64,000 bases of DNA from Romanomermis culicivorax (Eukaryota; Nematoda; Enoplea; Mermithida; Mermithidae), in assembly GCA_963922205.1 (NCBI GenBank), contig CAWUHX010000206.1, positions 1-64,000 on the forward strand, written 5' to 3'. The notes under the pieces were generated by a model. It saw nothing but the letters and a program-made list of their open reading frames with translations, had not been told where the DNA came from and searched no databases. The position numbers were made by a program, and so were the translations under genes. Positions 11,145 to 19,680 of this stretch are shown one piece after another (position 1 is the first letter of the stretch; each line of letters starts with the position of its first letter).

Positions 11145-11498
11145 ATGGCTTCTAGATTAAAGAAATATATTCACAAGCTAAATGTGTTGAAAAATTCAAA
11201 TCGTGTTCAAAGACGTGCTTTTCTTCAACATTCTTCCCCCGATTTGATCTGTTGTATATGTGAAATTTGTTTGAACATTTTGAATGGTAATATTCCTATT
11301 AATTCAAACTTTAAAAAGAAATTGGCCAAACATAAATTATTGCTCAGAGGTTTACCTACAAGACACGAAAAAAACAAGAAAAAAGATTTACATAATAAAC
11401 GTGTAAGAATTGTTCAAAGTGGTGGAGCATTTTTACCTCTAGTACTACCTGTTTTATTATCTACATTAGCAAGTTTTGTTACAGAGAAATTATTATAG
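11145..11498 (+). CDS. Core/mu-like virion peptide precursor, 117 aa (copy 1)
   Basis: The N-terminal two thirds are strongly basic, with a CxxC pair near the centre (CCICEIC), followed by a Lys/Arg cluster and then RIVQSGGAFLPLVLPVLLS, a Gly-Gly-led hydrophobic tail. A basic region with a small hydrophobic tail is what I know from adenovirus core protein X/mu-like proteins predicted in Polintons and adintoviruses, so a DNA-condensing or membrane-active virion role is likely but not shown. The stop is one base before the next gene's ATG (11500). Confidence 0.6.
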   Translation: MASRLKKYIHKLNVLKNSNRVQRRAFLQHSSPDLICCICEICLNILNGNIPINSNFKKKLAKHKLLLRGLPTRHEKNKKKDLHNKRVRIVQSGGAFLPLVLPVLLSTLASFVTEKLL

Positions 11499-11499
11499 A

Positions 11500-12360
11500 A
11501 TGAAATTTGCTAATAAATTTGCTCTTATACCTCAGGAGGTTCTGAATAAACTGAATAACTCTCAGGTTTCTTCTTCTTCTTTGACGACGACGAGTTCAAA
11601 TGAAAAGACAGGTATAGCTAAGCAAGTTGACATGTATCGTAACGAGCTAGAGCACATTTTGAAAGATAATACGTTAATGCCTGAAGAACAATACAAAATG
11701 TACTCGCAACTATTTTCACAATATTTAACTTTTGAACATGAAAAGGCTCAACCTACTACAGTGATTTTAAAACAAAAAGTTATTGATAACGAAGAAGATG
11801 AGAAGGATAGTGACGATTTGAAACAAAAAGAAAAAAATTGGTTGAACGATGAAAAGTTACTTAGCGGTATTCCTAAACAGTTTAAACGCTCGGCATCCTT
11901 ATTATTGGAGCATGTGCGACGTAACCCTAGTATAAATGTTAATAAGCAAGGTGAAGTATTAATTGATGGAAAATTAATTGAAGGATCACACATTATTGAT
12001 TTATTACATGATTTGTCTCGTAAACGTTCAAAAATTACGCAAACGCTTGGAGTAGATGAGTTTGTTAATGCTTTGAAAAAATATAATGTACCATTAGAGG
12101 CTATAGGAAACCCATTACGTAAAATGTTATTCACTTTACCTCGGAAACTCTCCTACCATACACCTCCGGAAGAATCAGATGATCATGCAGTTAGTAGTGT
12201 CAAGCGGTTGAATAAACCACTTGTGAAAGGTGTTGATTTATTTTCAAGTGGTGCCGAGGAAGATATCAAAGACGATTCATTCTTTAATAAAGGAAACTCG
12301 ACAGAAAAGAAGATACGGCGCAAAGCTAGAGCACTTAGACGGTATACTCCTTTGTACTAG
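11500..12360 (+). CDS. Conserved Polinton unknown, charged, 286 aa (copy 1)
   Basis: The ATG at 11500 is chosen because it lies one base after the preceding stop; an earlier in-frame ATG at 11476 would overlap that gene. The protein starts with a hydrophobic MKFANKFALIPQEV motif, then has a Ser-rich stretch, a central Asp/Glu/Lys region and a block around DGKLIEGSHIIDLLHD, and ends in a basic tail RRKARALRRYTPLY. Proteins with this layout occur in animal Polintons but have no established function; the basic tail may bind DNA. One Arg/Cys difference separates the copies. The integrase starts 4 nt downstream. Confidence 0.65.
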   Translation: MKFANKFALIPQEVLNKLNNSQVSSSSLTTTSSNEKTGIAKQVDMYRNELEHILKDNTLMPEEQYKMYSQLFSQYLTFEHEKAQPTTVILKQKVIDNEEDEKDSDDLKQKEKNWLNDEKLLSGIPKQFKRSASLLLEHVRRNPSINVNKQGEVLIDGKLIEGSHIIDLLHDLSRKRSKITQTLGVDEFVNALKKYNVPLEAIGNPLRKMLFTLPRKLSYHTPPEESDDHAVSSVKRLNKPLVKGVDLFSSGAEEDIKDDSFFNKGNSTEKKIRRKARALRRYTPLY

Positions 12361-12364
12361 AGCG

Positions 12365-13477
12365 ATGAACACCTTACTTTCGAAATTATACAAAAATTTA
12401 CACGGAAATCCCTCAGCTTTTTCTAGAATTGAAAAATTATATGCTGAAGTTAGAAAGCAACGTAAAACAATTACACGTAAAAATGTTAAAGATTGGCTTT
12501 CAAAACAAGATAGTTATACTCTACATAAACAAGTCAACAAAAAATTTTCACGTAATCGTATTTATGTTACAGCTATGGATCAACAATGGGAAATTGATTT
12601 GGCAGATATGTCTTCTTTAGCAGATTTTAAGGATGGATACAAATTTATGCTTACATGTATAGATGTATTAAGTAAATACGCATGGGTTGAACCCTTAAAA
12701 TCAAAACACTCAAAGAATGTTTGCGATGCTTTTCAAAATATTTTAAAAAGAGGTCCAATCCCTTGGAGAGTGCGCAGCGATAAAGGAAAAGAATTTGTCA
12801 ACAAAGATTTCCAAAAATTATTGAAAACTAACGATATACATTTTTTTACTTCTCAAAACGAAGACATTAAATGTTCAATAGTGGAACGGTTTGATAGAAC
12901 TTTAAAAACTAAATTATTTAAATATTTTACAGAGTTTACCACTTATAAATGGATTGATATTTTACCCGCAGTTGTTTCCAACTACAATCACTCTGTTCAT
13001 AGATCTATTAAGGAAAAACCTATTAATGTAGATTATTCTAACGAAAAAATTATATGGCAAAGACTCTACCCTGAAAGATTATACACTAGAAAGTCTAAGA
13101 TTGATATAGGAGACTACGTGTGAATTAGTAAACATAGAGGTGTATTTGACAAAGGTTATTTACCTCAATGGAGTGAAGAAGTTTTCAAAGTAAAACATAT
13201 TGTGAAGACCCGAAATCATATACTTTATACAATTCAAGATCTGGAAGGCGAAGATATAGAAGGATGTTTTTATGAAAAAGAACTACAGAAAATCGATTTT
13301 AATCCTAATATGAAAGAATACAAAATTGAAAAGGTTTTGAAGACTAAACTATTACCAGATGGTCAGAATAGAGTACTTGTGAAGTGGTGGGGTTATCCTG
13401 AAAAATTCAACAGTTGGATTTTAGAAAAGGATATACAAAAGGACAACGACGACGACGATTACGATGAACAACTTTGA
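12365..13477 (+). pseudogene. Retroviral-type integrase with chromodomain, in-frame TGA (copy 1)
   Basis: The frame of 371 codons contains a DDE core: Asp in EIDLADM, Asp in RSDKGKEF and Glu in IVERFDRTLKTK. A C-terminal chromodomain follows ([18 protein letters not shown]), which in other integrases guides insertion to chromatin. In Polintons this enzyme inserts the element and makes the 6-bp duplication. A TGA at 13121-13123 (codon 253) lies just after the catalytic core and cuts off the chromodomain; copy 2 has the same stop. The start at 12365 follows the preceding stop by 4 nt. The end overlaps the protease start by 14 nt. Confidence 0.9.
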
Positions 13478-13955
13478 ATTGACATATTATGCGCAACAAG
13501 ATGAGCTATTATCACAAAATTTTTTAGGAGTTTTTGCTTGCGATACTCTACCGAAGATAGTTAAAAGACCCGCGGCTTTAATTGCAAACACCGATACATC
13601 TTTTCAAAAAGGAAGTCATTGGATAGCTATGTATTTTGATAATGCTAACTCTGTATATTATTTTGATTCTTATGGTTTACCACCAGTTATTCCTGCTTTT
13701 ATAAACTATATTAACAAAAATGCTTTAATAATATATACAAATAAGAAACATTTACAAAATTTTAATAGTAGGGTTTGTGGTATATATACTTTATATTTTT
13801 TGTATTATAAAGTGCGACATGTTCCTATGTATAAAATGTTTAAAAGTTTCAGTAACACAAATTTTGTTTATAATGATAAATTGATTTGTAAGTTTTTTCA
13901 TTGTAAATTTTCTGTAAAAGGTCACTTGCGAAATAAATTATGTACATGTTTGTAA
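13464..13955 (+). CDS. Adenovirus-type cysteine protease, 163 aa (copy 1)
   Basis: The likely catalytic residues appear in the order expected for this family: His in [10 protein letters not shown], Asp in YYFDSYG, Gln in [10 protein letters not shown] and Cys in the same segment. Such proteases mature capsid proteins in adenoviruses and are a hallmark of Polintons. The frame is intact and identical in copy 2. It starts inside the integrase gene (14-nt overlap). Confidence 0.88.
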   Translation: MNNFELTYYAQQDELLSQNFLGVFACDTLPKIVKRPAALIANTDTSFQKGSHWIAMYFDNANSVYYFDSYGLPPVIPAFINYINKNALIIYTNKKHLQNFNSRVCGIYTLYFLYYKVRHVPMYKMFKSFSNTNFVYNDKLICKFFHCKFSVKGHLRNKLCTCL

Positions 13956-14127
13956 AAAGTTAACTCCTTCTATATGTATTTATATATATATATAAATTTT
14001 ACTTCACTTTGATAGCTCCACCTCCTTAATATTTTTGTATAATTTTATTGGTTACTTTAGTAGCTCCGCCTTTTTATAAATTTATAACTGAGTGTTTAGT
14101 TGTTGAATAAAAATTTTTTATTTTGAA
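13956..14127 (+). promoter_or_regulatory. Short promoter-like gap before the capsid genes
   Basis: Two copies of the AGCTCC(N)CCT motif (14014 and 14062) sit before a TTTTTATAAATTTATAA run (about 14071-14087) and the ATG at 14128. A (TA)n run lies near 13980. The motif is shared with the divergent promoter region at 7618-7760. Confidence 0.5.
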
Positions 14128-14436
14128 ATGGATAGTAGTAATAGTACACATTCAGAAACGTCTCACATTAGCGTTTGGGAGTTTTTTGGAAAACGTCTAC
14201 CTCGAAACGAAGTGGTTTTCTTCAGTCAGGTCATACTAATATACATTGTAGTCATTACAGCTATAATAAATTTATCTCTCTACAATAATAATACACATTT
14301 GTGGGTTGGTCTTTTGTGCGCTTGTATAGGATATTTATTACCTAGCCCCGTACCGACAGTATTACAGTCATCTAATTCATTGAAGACCGTACCTATAGCA
14401 ACAGCAAACAACATTATAAATAATGACAACCTTTGA
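14128..14436 (+). CDS. Small two-span membrane protein of Polintons, 102 aa (copy 1)
   Basis: Two hydrophobic segments (about residues 31-52 and 59-74) are joined by a short Asn-rich loop. The stretch before them, FFGKRLPRNEVVFFSQ, is of a kind I associate with a short conserved Polinton membrane protein of unknown role. It may sit in an internal virion membrane or help exit. Its last 14 nt overlap the next gene's start. Identical in copy 2. Confidence 0.65.
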   Translation: MDSSNSTHSETSHISVWEFFGKRLPRNEVVFFSQVILIYIVVITAIINLSLYNNNTHLWVGLLCACIGYLLPSPVPTVLQSSNSLKTVPIATANNIINNDNL

Positions 14437-15340
14437 AGATCAATTTTATATCACATTACCTAGTAGAAGCAAAAATGGAAACAAGCCCTCTGATTTTTCA
14501 GCCCATCTACCTTACCATTTAAAACTAGATGGAAGCTGGGAGGTAGGGCTAAGTGAAATAATATACCCCTATAGTTGGGCTACATTTACCAATCATGGTG
14601 GAGATAATGTAATAACGTTAACTACGGATGGTGTTGGAAATAAGGTCAAAAAAATTAAAGTAATAGTTTTTGAAAAACATTACTTTACCATATCTGAATT
14701 AATTGAAGAGTTGAATGCAAAAGTTGGAGCAGCTATTGCCGGAACTAACATGGAAATCATGTTTTCATATGATGAACATAGTAGAGGATTAGTTAATTTG
14801 AAAATAAAAAGTGGTACAATCTTACGTAAAATCGAAATAAGCAAACCATTAATGGAGCTTCTCGGATTTAGCGCTACCAATACTGAGGCCTATGCAACTG
14901 CTGATGATTTTTTAAATAGAGCTGTGAATATTAACTTATATACTGTTGGAGAGAAACCTCCAAAAAATTCTAACACACATATTCCACCATCCAAAGCTGT
15001 TTTTCTTGCCGAGCCTGGAACTAATCATTTATACATGTTAGGCATTCAACCACCAAATTTGAATGATTTACAGAATTTTTATGTTTACTGTAATACTATT
15101 GAAAATCAGATTGTTGGAAATACTTTAGCACTGCTTTTATGTATAGTAAATGTTCAGGGAAAATACAAAGATAATGTGAGTCGATTATATGAAACACCTC
15201 ACTATATACCCATTCAATTAAAAGAAATTACAGTACTCGAGATTATTATAAAAAACAGTATGAATGAGCTTATACCCTTTCAGTTTGGGAATGTTATAGT
15301 TAAATTACATTTCCGGCAACGTACTCCTTTATTCCTATAA
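14423..15340 (+). CDS. Putative minor capsid (penton-like) protein, 305 aa (copy 1)
   Basis: The protein opens with FYITLPSRSKNGN and has a beta-rich region around LDGSWEVGLSEIIYPYSW. Position (between protease and major capsid) and size fit the minor capsid protein assigned to Polintons as a penton-like jelly roll, but I cannot confirm the fold from sequence alone. The frame is intact; one Val/Ile change separates the copies. The ATG at 14423 lies inside the end of the membrane-protein gene. Confidence 0.6.
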   Translation: MTTFEDQFYITLPSRSKNGNKPSDFSAHLPYHLKLDGSWEVGLSEIIYPYSWATFTNHGGDNVITLTTDGVGNKVKKIKVIVFEKHYFTISELIEELNAKVGAAIAGTNMEIMFSYDEHSRGLVNLKIKSGTILRKIEISKPLMELLGFSATNTEAYATADDFLNRAVNINLYTVGEKPPKNSNTHIPPSKAVFLAEPGTNHLYMLGIQPPNLNDLQNFYVYCNTIENQIVGNTLALLLCIVNVQGKYKDNVSRLYETPHYIPIQLKEITVLEIIIKNSMNELIPFQFGNVIVKLHFRQRTPLFL

Positions 15341-15471
15341 TCATAGTATCAAATTTTTATTTATTCATTCATTCATTTGCATTTGAACACGTTGTTGTCA
15401 GGTTGAATTTTCGCAAACGCTCTTAATTAATTAATTCATTTAGTTGTTCCTTTTGATTTTCAAAGCAAAAT

Positions 15472-16008
15472 ATGCATACCGTATTTATCCCTGAAACCGT
15501 TGATTACTGGATCAAAATTTATCAACACAGCATTCAAGATAATCAATTTCAGTTAGGTGGTACCTCAGAAGGTTTCCAAGCAGCATACCCGTATTATTAT
15601 AGACATCAAGGAGCTGGAGTTGGTAATTTTTTTAAGAGCTTGTGGCGTCTAGCTATGCCTTTGTTAAAATCTGCAGGAAAGCATGCACTTGCTGCAGGTT
15701 CCAAAATTGCAGGCGATGTTGTAGAAGGCCGTTCTTTTAAAGAAAGTGTTGCTGAGCATGGACGAAATGCAGCTGGTAGCTTATTACACGAAACAGGCAA
15801 ATGCATTCATAAAGGAAAAGGTTTAGGGAAGCATCAACATATAAATTCTACGATACATATAAAAAGCAATAAAAAGTTAAATGATGGTCAGCATCAACAA
15901 CATCAAAATCAAAAACAACATAAACGTAAGCACCTGAAACGATGTTCCTCATTCTTAAAAAAGACTCCACGTAGAGTAGTTGGTTTCAAGGATATCTATT
16001 CAAAATGA
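15472..16008 (+). CDS. pVI-like membrane-active capsid protein, 178 aa (copy 1)
   Basis: A Tyr-rich start is followed by GAGVGNFFKSLWRLAMPLL, an amphipathic segment (about residues 48-70), an Ala/Gly-rich stretch, and a His/Lys/Gln-rich basic tail. An amphipathic helix behind a Gly-rich site resembles adenovirus protein VI, which is released by the viral protease and disturbs membranes; the same role here is inference. The stop TGA overlaps the major capsid ATG by 4 nt (ATGA), so the two genes are tightly coupled. One Cys/Arg difference from copy 2. Confidence 0.65.
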   Translation: MHTVFIPETVDYWIKIYQHSIQDNQFQLGGTSEGFQAAYPYYYRHQGAGVGNFFKSLWRLAMPLLKSAGKHALAAGSKIAGDVVEGRSFKESVAEHGRNAAGSLLHETGKCIHKGKGLGKHQHINSTIHIKSNKKLNDGQHQQHQNQKQHKRKHLKRCSSFLKKTPRRVVGFKDIYSK

Positions 16009-17421
16009 GTAAATTTATTGATGCTGCATCATCTCCTAGTAGTAAAACAGAGTTAGATTTATTTACCGTACCCCCAACACAAATTGCTATTCGTAGAAGT
16101 TTTTGGTCTGAAATTCAGTTACAAAATCCTTGTACTAATGAAGGACCTTACGAGTTTGTTATTTCACCTGATTCATATATGTTGGACTTATCAAAAAATT
16201 TTATATATTTTACTATTCAAATTACGAAAGCTAATGGCGCTGCTTGCACTTTAACAGCAGATGCCAACAACAATATCAGTGGTAACGTTGTGGCGCCAAT
16301 TAATTTGATCGGCAAAACATTTTTTAAACAGATCAAGATGTACTTAAATGGAAAATTAATATCTGACAGGTAAGTTTTATAATTAAATGTATGTTTACGT
16401 TTTTTAATTTTAATATTTTAACATTTCAGTGGGGATAGATACGCGCACAGATCTTATTTGGAAACGGAATTGAACTATGGTCGTGATGCTAAGTCGACAC
16501 ATGTTGCAGCTGCTGGTTATGCTTTTGAAAATGGCGATGTTCTTGATATAAAGAAAAACAAGGGTGCTTTGGAAAGAGTTCAGATGTTCAAAAACAGTGC
16601 AGTTGTTGAATTAATGGCTCCTATACATGCCAATCTATTTATGGAAGAACGTTTCCTATTGAATCAATGTACTTTGAAAATTGATTTATACAGACATAGA
16701 GATGATTTTTGAAATAGAGGTGAAAACATAGAGATGAAAATTTATATCTACTGACAACGAAGCTTATAAAATCGAGGTTGAAAGCATGTCTTTATTTATT
16801 AAAAAAGTTGAAGTTGCGGATAATATCAATCTAGCTATTGAATCCATGTTACAAAATACAGCTGCAAAATACCCTATTCGTCGATGTCATGTTACAAGTC
16901 TATAGATAACAACTAGTCGTCGCTCAGCTCCTCTGAACTCATTGTTCACAGGTCCTTTACCTCGTCATCTCGTTGTGGCGCTCCTTGATGGTTCGGCTGC
17001 TAGGGGTGATTATTACCAAAGCCCCTTTAATTTTAAGCATTTCGGATTAAACCAAATTAAAATAACAAGTGGCACTACAACACTACCTACAACACCATAT
17101 ATGCTAAATTTTAAAGAAAACAAATATTTGCGCACTTTTGTACAATTATTTGAGGGTGTAGGAATTGGTACAGATAACAAGGGTAATGAAATTACTGGAA
17201 ATTCTTTTACAACGCATAACACGGTTTTTGTTTTTGATTTGACTCCTTGCAGTATGGATGGTAATTTTAGGGAACTCGTACGTGAAGGAACCACTAGTTT
17301 ACAGATGAATTTTGGCGAGGATATACCAGATGGCGGTATTGAAGCACTTATATATGCAGAATTTGACTTTCTCGTAATGATTGATAAAAATTGTGAAACC
17401 TTTACCGATTATAGTATTTAA
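16005..17421 (+). pseudogene. Major capsid protein (double jelly roll), spliced, broken (copy 1)
   Basis: The N-terminal block (LDLFTVPPTQIAIRRS) and C-terminal block (FKHFGLNQIKITSGTT, VFVFDLTP) fit the Polinton major capsid protein, a double jelly roll. A 60-nt intron lies at 16370-16429 (GTAAGT donor, TTTCAG acceptor); removing it restores the frame, and copy 2 has an intron of the same length. Two disruptions follow: a TGA at 16710-16712 with a frame change before 16740, shared with copy 2 and lying in a short direct repeat (ACATAGAGATGA twice), and a TAG at 16903-16905 found only here. A full-length capsid protein cannot be made from this copy as written. Confidence 0.85.
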
Positions 17422-18234
17422 ATAGGTTATATTTATATGTACATTTCATCTCATTTTTTTATAATAATAAAAATCACTCATAGTTGTTGTTGTTGTTTAT
17501 ACAACCCTTCTCTTTAGCTATTGTTTAGAAATATTCTTTCAATTTATTCCTAATTATAAATGAACTTCCTTTTATTACTCCTTCTTTCCTTTATTTTCTC
17601 CTTTAATTCTACAGTACTATGTAATTATCTTGTATGTTCTTTTTACCCTAAGATCTGTTTGTGCATATTCTCTACATATTGTTTACTCGTTTATCTCTAA
17701 TTATCTGACTACAGTAAACCCTTTTTTTATATTCCAGAAGTTGACACACACATACACACATACACACACACACACACACACATACACTCATAGTAGAACT
17801 CTAAAGAAATTACCTCTACTATTAAACGCAATAAATAAAAAATTTTATTAATTTGAATTCAATTTAATTTCTTTGAAACAAAATATATATACAAAATTTA
17901 AAACAAAATAGAATAAATTATACATATATACAAAATTTAAAAACAAGCCCTTGCTAGAGGTTTCATGCGTATCCACTAAAATTTTTACAAATTTTAATAA
18001 CTATTTTAGTTAAACAAAAATTTTTACTCTAATATATCATTTAACTGTTAAGTAATAGGTACAAGATCTATCAATAGTCTTTATTTATCATAAAATTTTA
18101 TCGTATAAAATTGTGTAAATATTTGAAAACTTCTAGAATATTCTAGAAATGTTCTTTGGTAAGTTTTAGACAGCTCAGCTAGCTTATAAAATTTATATAT
18201 CTACGATGTGTTTTAACTATAACATCGTAACTTA
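17422..18234. other. AT-rich gap between convergent genes, with CA repeat
   Basis: The gap holds AATAAA-like signals just after the capsid stop (about 17460-17470), a (CA)n microsatellite (about 17744-17787) and AT-rich repeats with acaaaattt units (about 17885-17945). No gene seen. A reading frame of His-Thr repeats here is a by-product of the microsatellite. Confidence 0.6.
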
Positions 18235-18665
18235 CTAGAAACGCGGCAGCGCTAGTTTTACCCTCTCCTCCACGTAGCGACCGTCGGCGTTTTCCCATTC
18301 AGCCCTCGCACCTGGGGGGAGGATATTCCACAGGTGCGAGGCTAGGTGGCCGTCGACCAGCGAAGGGTTTTCAAACATCCAGCGTAGACGTTTCATAAAA
18401 CCCCAAAAGGGTTTCTGTCTAGCTGGATATTCAACACCTCGCTGGCTTTTCCACCAGCTCTTGAAGTCCATCGACGCCTCCTCCCAAAAGATGGAGGCCC
18501 ATGCGTCAATGTCGGCCGTCGTTAAAAACGGTTCTAAATTAATAATAATATTATAAAATAGTATCCATATTAATTTTTAAATCAAAATATTTGTAAAATC
18601 ATCGTACCGTAAACCTCGTAGGCGGCTCTTAACGCCGAAATAAACATAACAAATAGGGCCTCCAT
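18235..18665 (-). CDS. Unknown GC-rich two-exon gene, 118 aa (copy 1)
   Basis: Exon 1 is 18608-18665 and exon 2 is 18235-18533; the 74-nt intron (18534-18607) has a GTACGA donor and a TTTAG acceptor. The join keeps the frame (phase 1) to a TAG at 18235. The product is rich in Trp and Arg, with blocks such as DFKSWWKSQRGVEYPARQ and ENPSLVDGHLASHLWN. I do not recognise it. A TATAAAT box lies about 70 bp before the start (18731-18737). The coding part is clearly GC-rich while its intron and neighbours are AT-rich. Copy 2 keeps both exons, both splice sites and the frame, while the core genes are broken, so this gene may be under selection or recently acquired. Confidence 0.68.
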
Positions 18666-18730
18666 TGGTAGTCTCAGGTGTCGTGCGAAAGTACAAAAAT
18701 AAGAATGGTTCTTCTTCTTCTATTTTTTCT

Positions 18731-18737
18731 ATTTATA
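18731..18737 (-). promoter_or_regulatory. TATA box of the GC-rich gene (copy 1)
   Basis: TATAAAT on the minus strand, about 70 bp upstream of the ATG at 18665. The matching site in copy 2 (55302-55308) reads TATCAAT. Confidence 0.55.
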
Positions 18738-18817
18738 CCTCTTTACCCTCATTAAACCTTTTCCGGGTTTTTCTGCTTTTTGGTTGAATCTTTTCGGTTT
18801 TTCTTTGAAGGTTCTCG

Positions 18818-18962
18818 GCTCTAGGTTATTCTAGAAAACTATCAAAATAACAATAATCACCACCTTAATTGTTTCGGTATTGCGTCTCTTTAAAGGCTTT
18901 AGGCTCTAGGTTATTCTAGAAAACTATCAAAATAACAATAATCACCACCTTGATTATTTTGG
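18818..18962. repeat. Tandem duplication of about 70-78 bp
   Basis: A unit beginning ggctctaggttattctaga and ending in caccacctt occurs twice in tandem. Copy 2 has one full unit and a shortened one (about 55381-55510). Confidence 0.75.
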
Positions 18963-19159
18963 TAAAGCATCTCTTGCTACCGTATTTTATAGAACCTTTG
19001 ACCTTTTCTAGCATTTCTAATTGGTTTTACGATCTAAATGGTTTCAGCTGTCTAACCTTTCTATGTTTGCTCTGGAAAACACTCTGTATACAAAACCGCA
19101 TCTACCTACATAAATCATCCAATATAATGTATTAATTTTCTATACGTAGAATAACGTTC

Positions 19160-19680
19160 ATGTATTGATGATTTAGTTCTTTTCTTTTTTCTTTTTCTTT
19201 TCTTTTCTTTTCTTCAAATATTTTTGTGGTATCAATTACTTTTTTACATTTAGAATATTTTTCATCTCAAGTGTTCACTTTTCTACATGTGTTTTATGCC
19301 CATTTTTCTATAAAAGAATTTGGTCATTTACAACCTTATAAGTATAAACCCGTAGGAATAATGTTTCAAGTTTTATAGGCTCTTAGAGTTTTTATATGTG
19401 GAATTGAGCATTCTGATCTAAAAGACCGTTCTAATTTGGACGACCGTTCAGTATGCAGGGCTTCCAATTAGCTATTCTGTGAACCTGCAGATGGCACACC
19501 TCTTATTTTGGAGCCCGAGAGCGCTTTTTTTGAACGACCTCCTCCGTGGGTGGAGGGGGTCAATTTTATAAATGTTGTCTTTCTTTTTTGTTTTCCATTT
19601 TTTATTCACGTTATCCTTATTTTTGTATTTAGACTACAATATTTTGGCGATAAACAAAAATAAAATAGTGTTTCAAAAGT
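19160..19680. repeat. Third, diverged TIR-like module inside the right end
   Basis: A pyrimidine run (about 19180-19215) is followed by a decayed relative of the TIR modules: the order cccgtaggaataatgtttca, paired-base blocks, ctgcagatggc and a closing hairpin (19536-19561) matches the modules at 19740-20830. No gene seen. It lies just inside the inverted repeat and has no partner at the left end. Confidence 0.6.

Noticed and set aside
9570-13123. Alternative genetic code reading TAG/TGA as sense
   Set aside because: TAA, TAG and TGA all act as normal ends of other genes here, and all three also break the polymerase copies.
17630-17851. His-Thr repeat protein
   Set aside because: It is a translation of the CA microsatellite and is not kept in copy 2.
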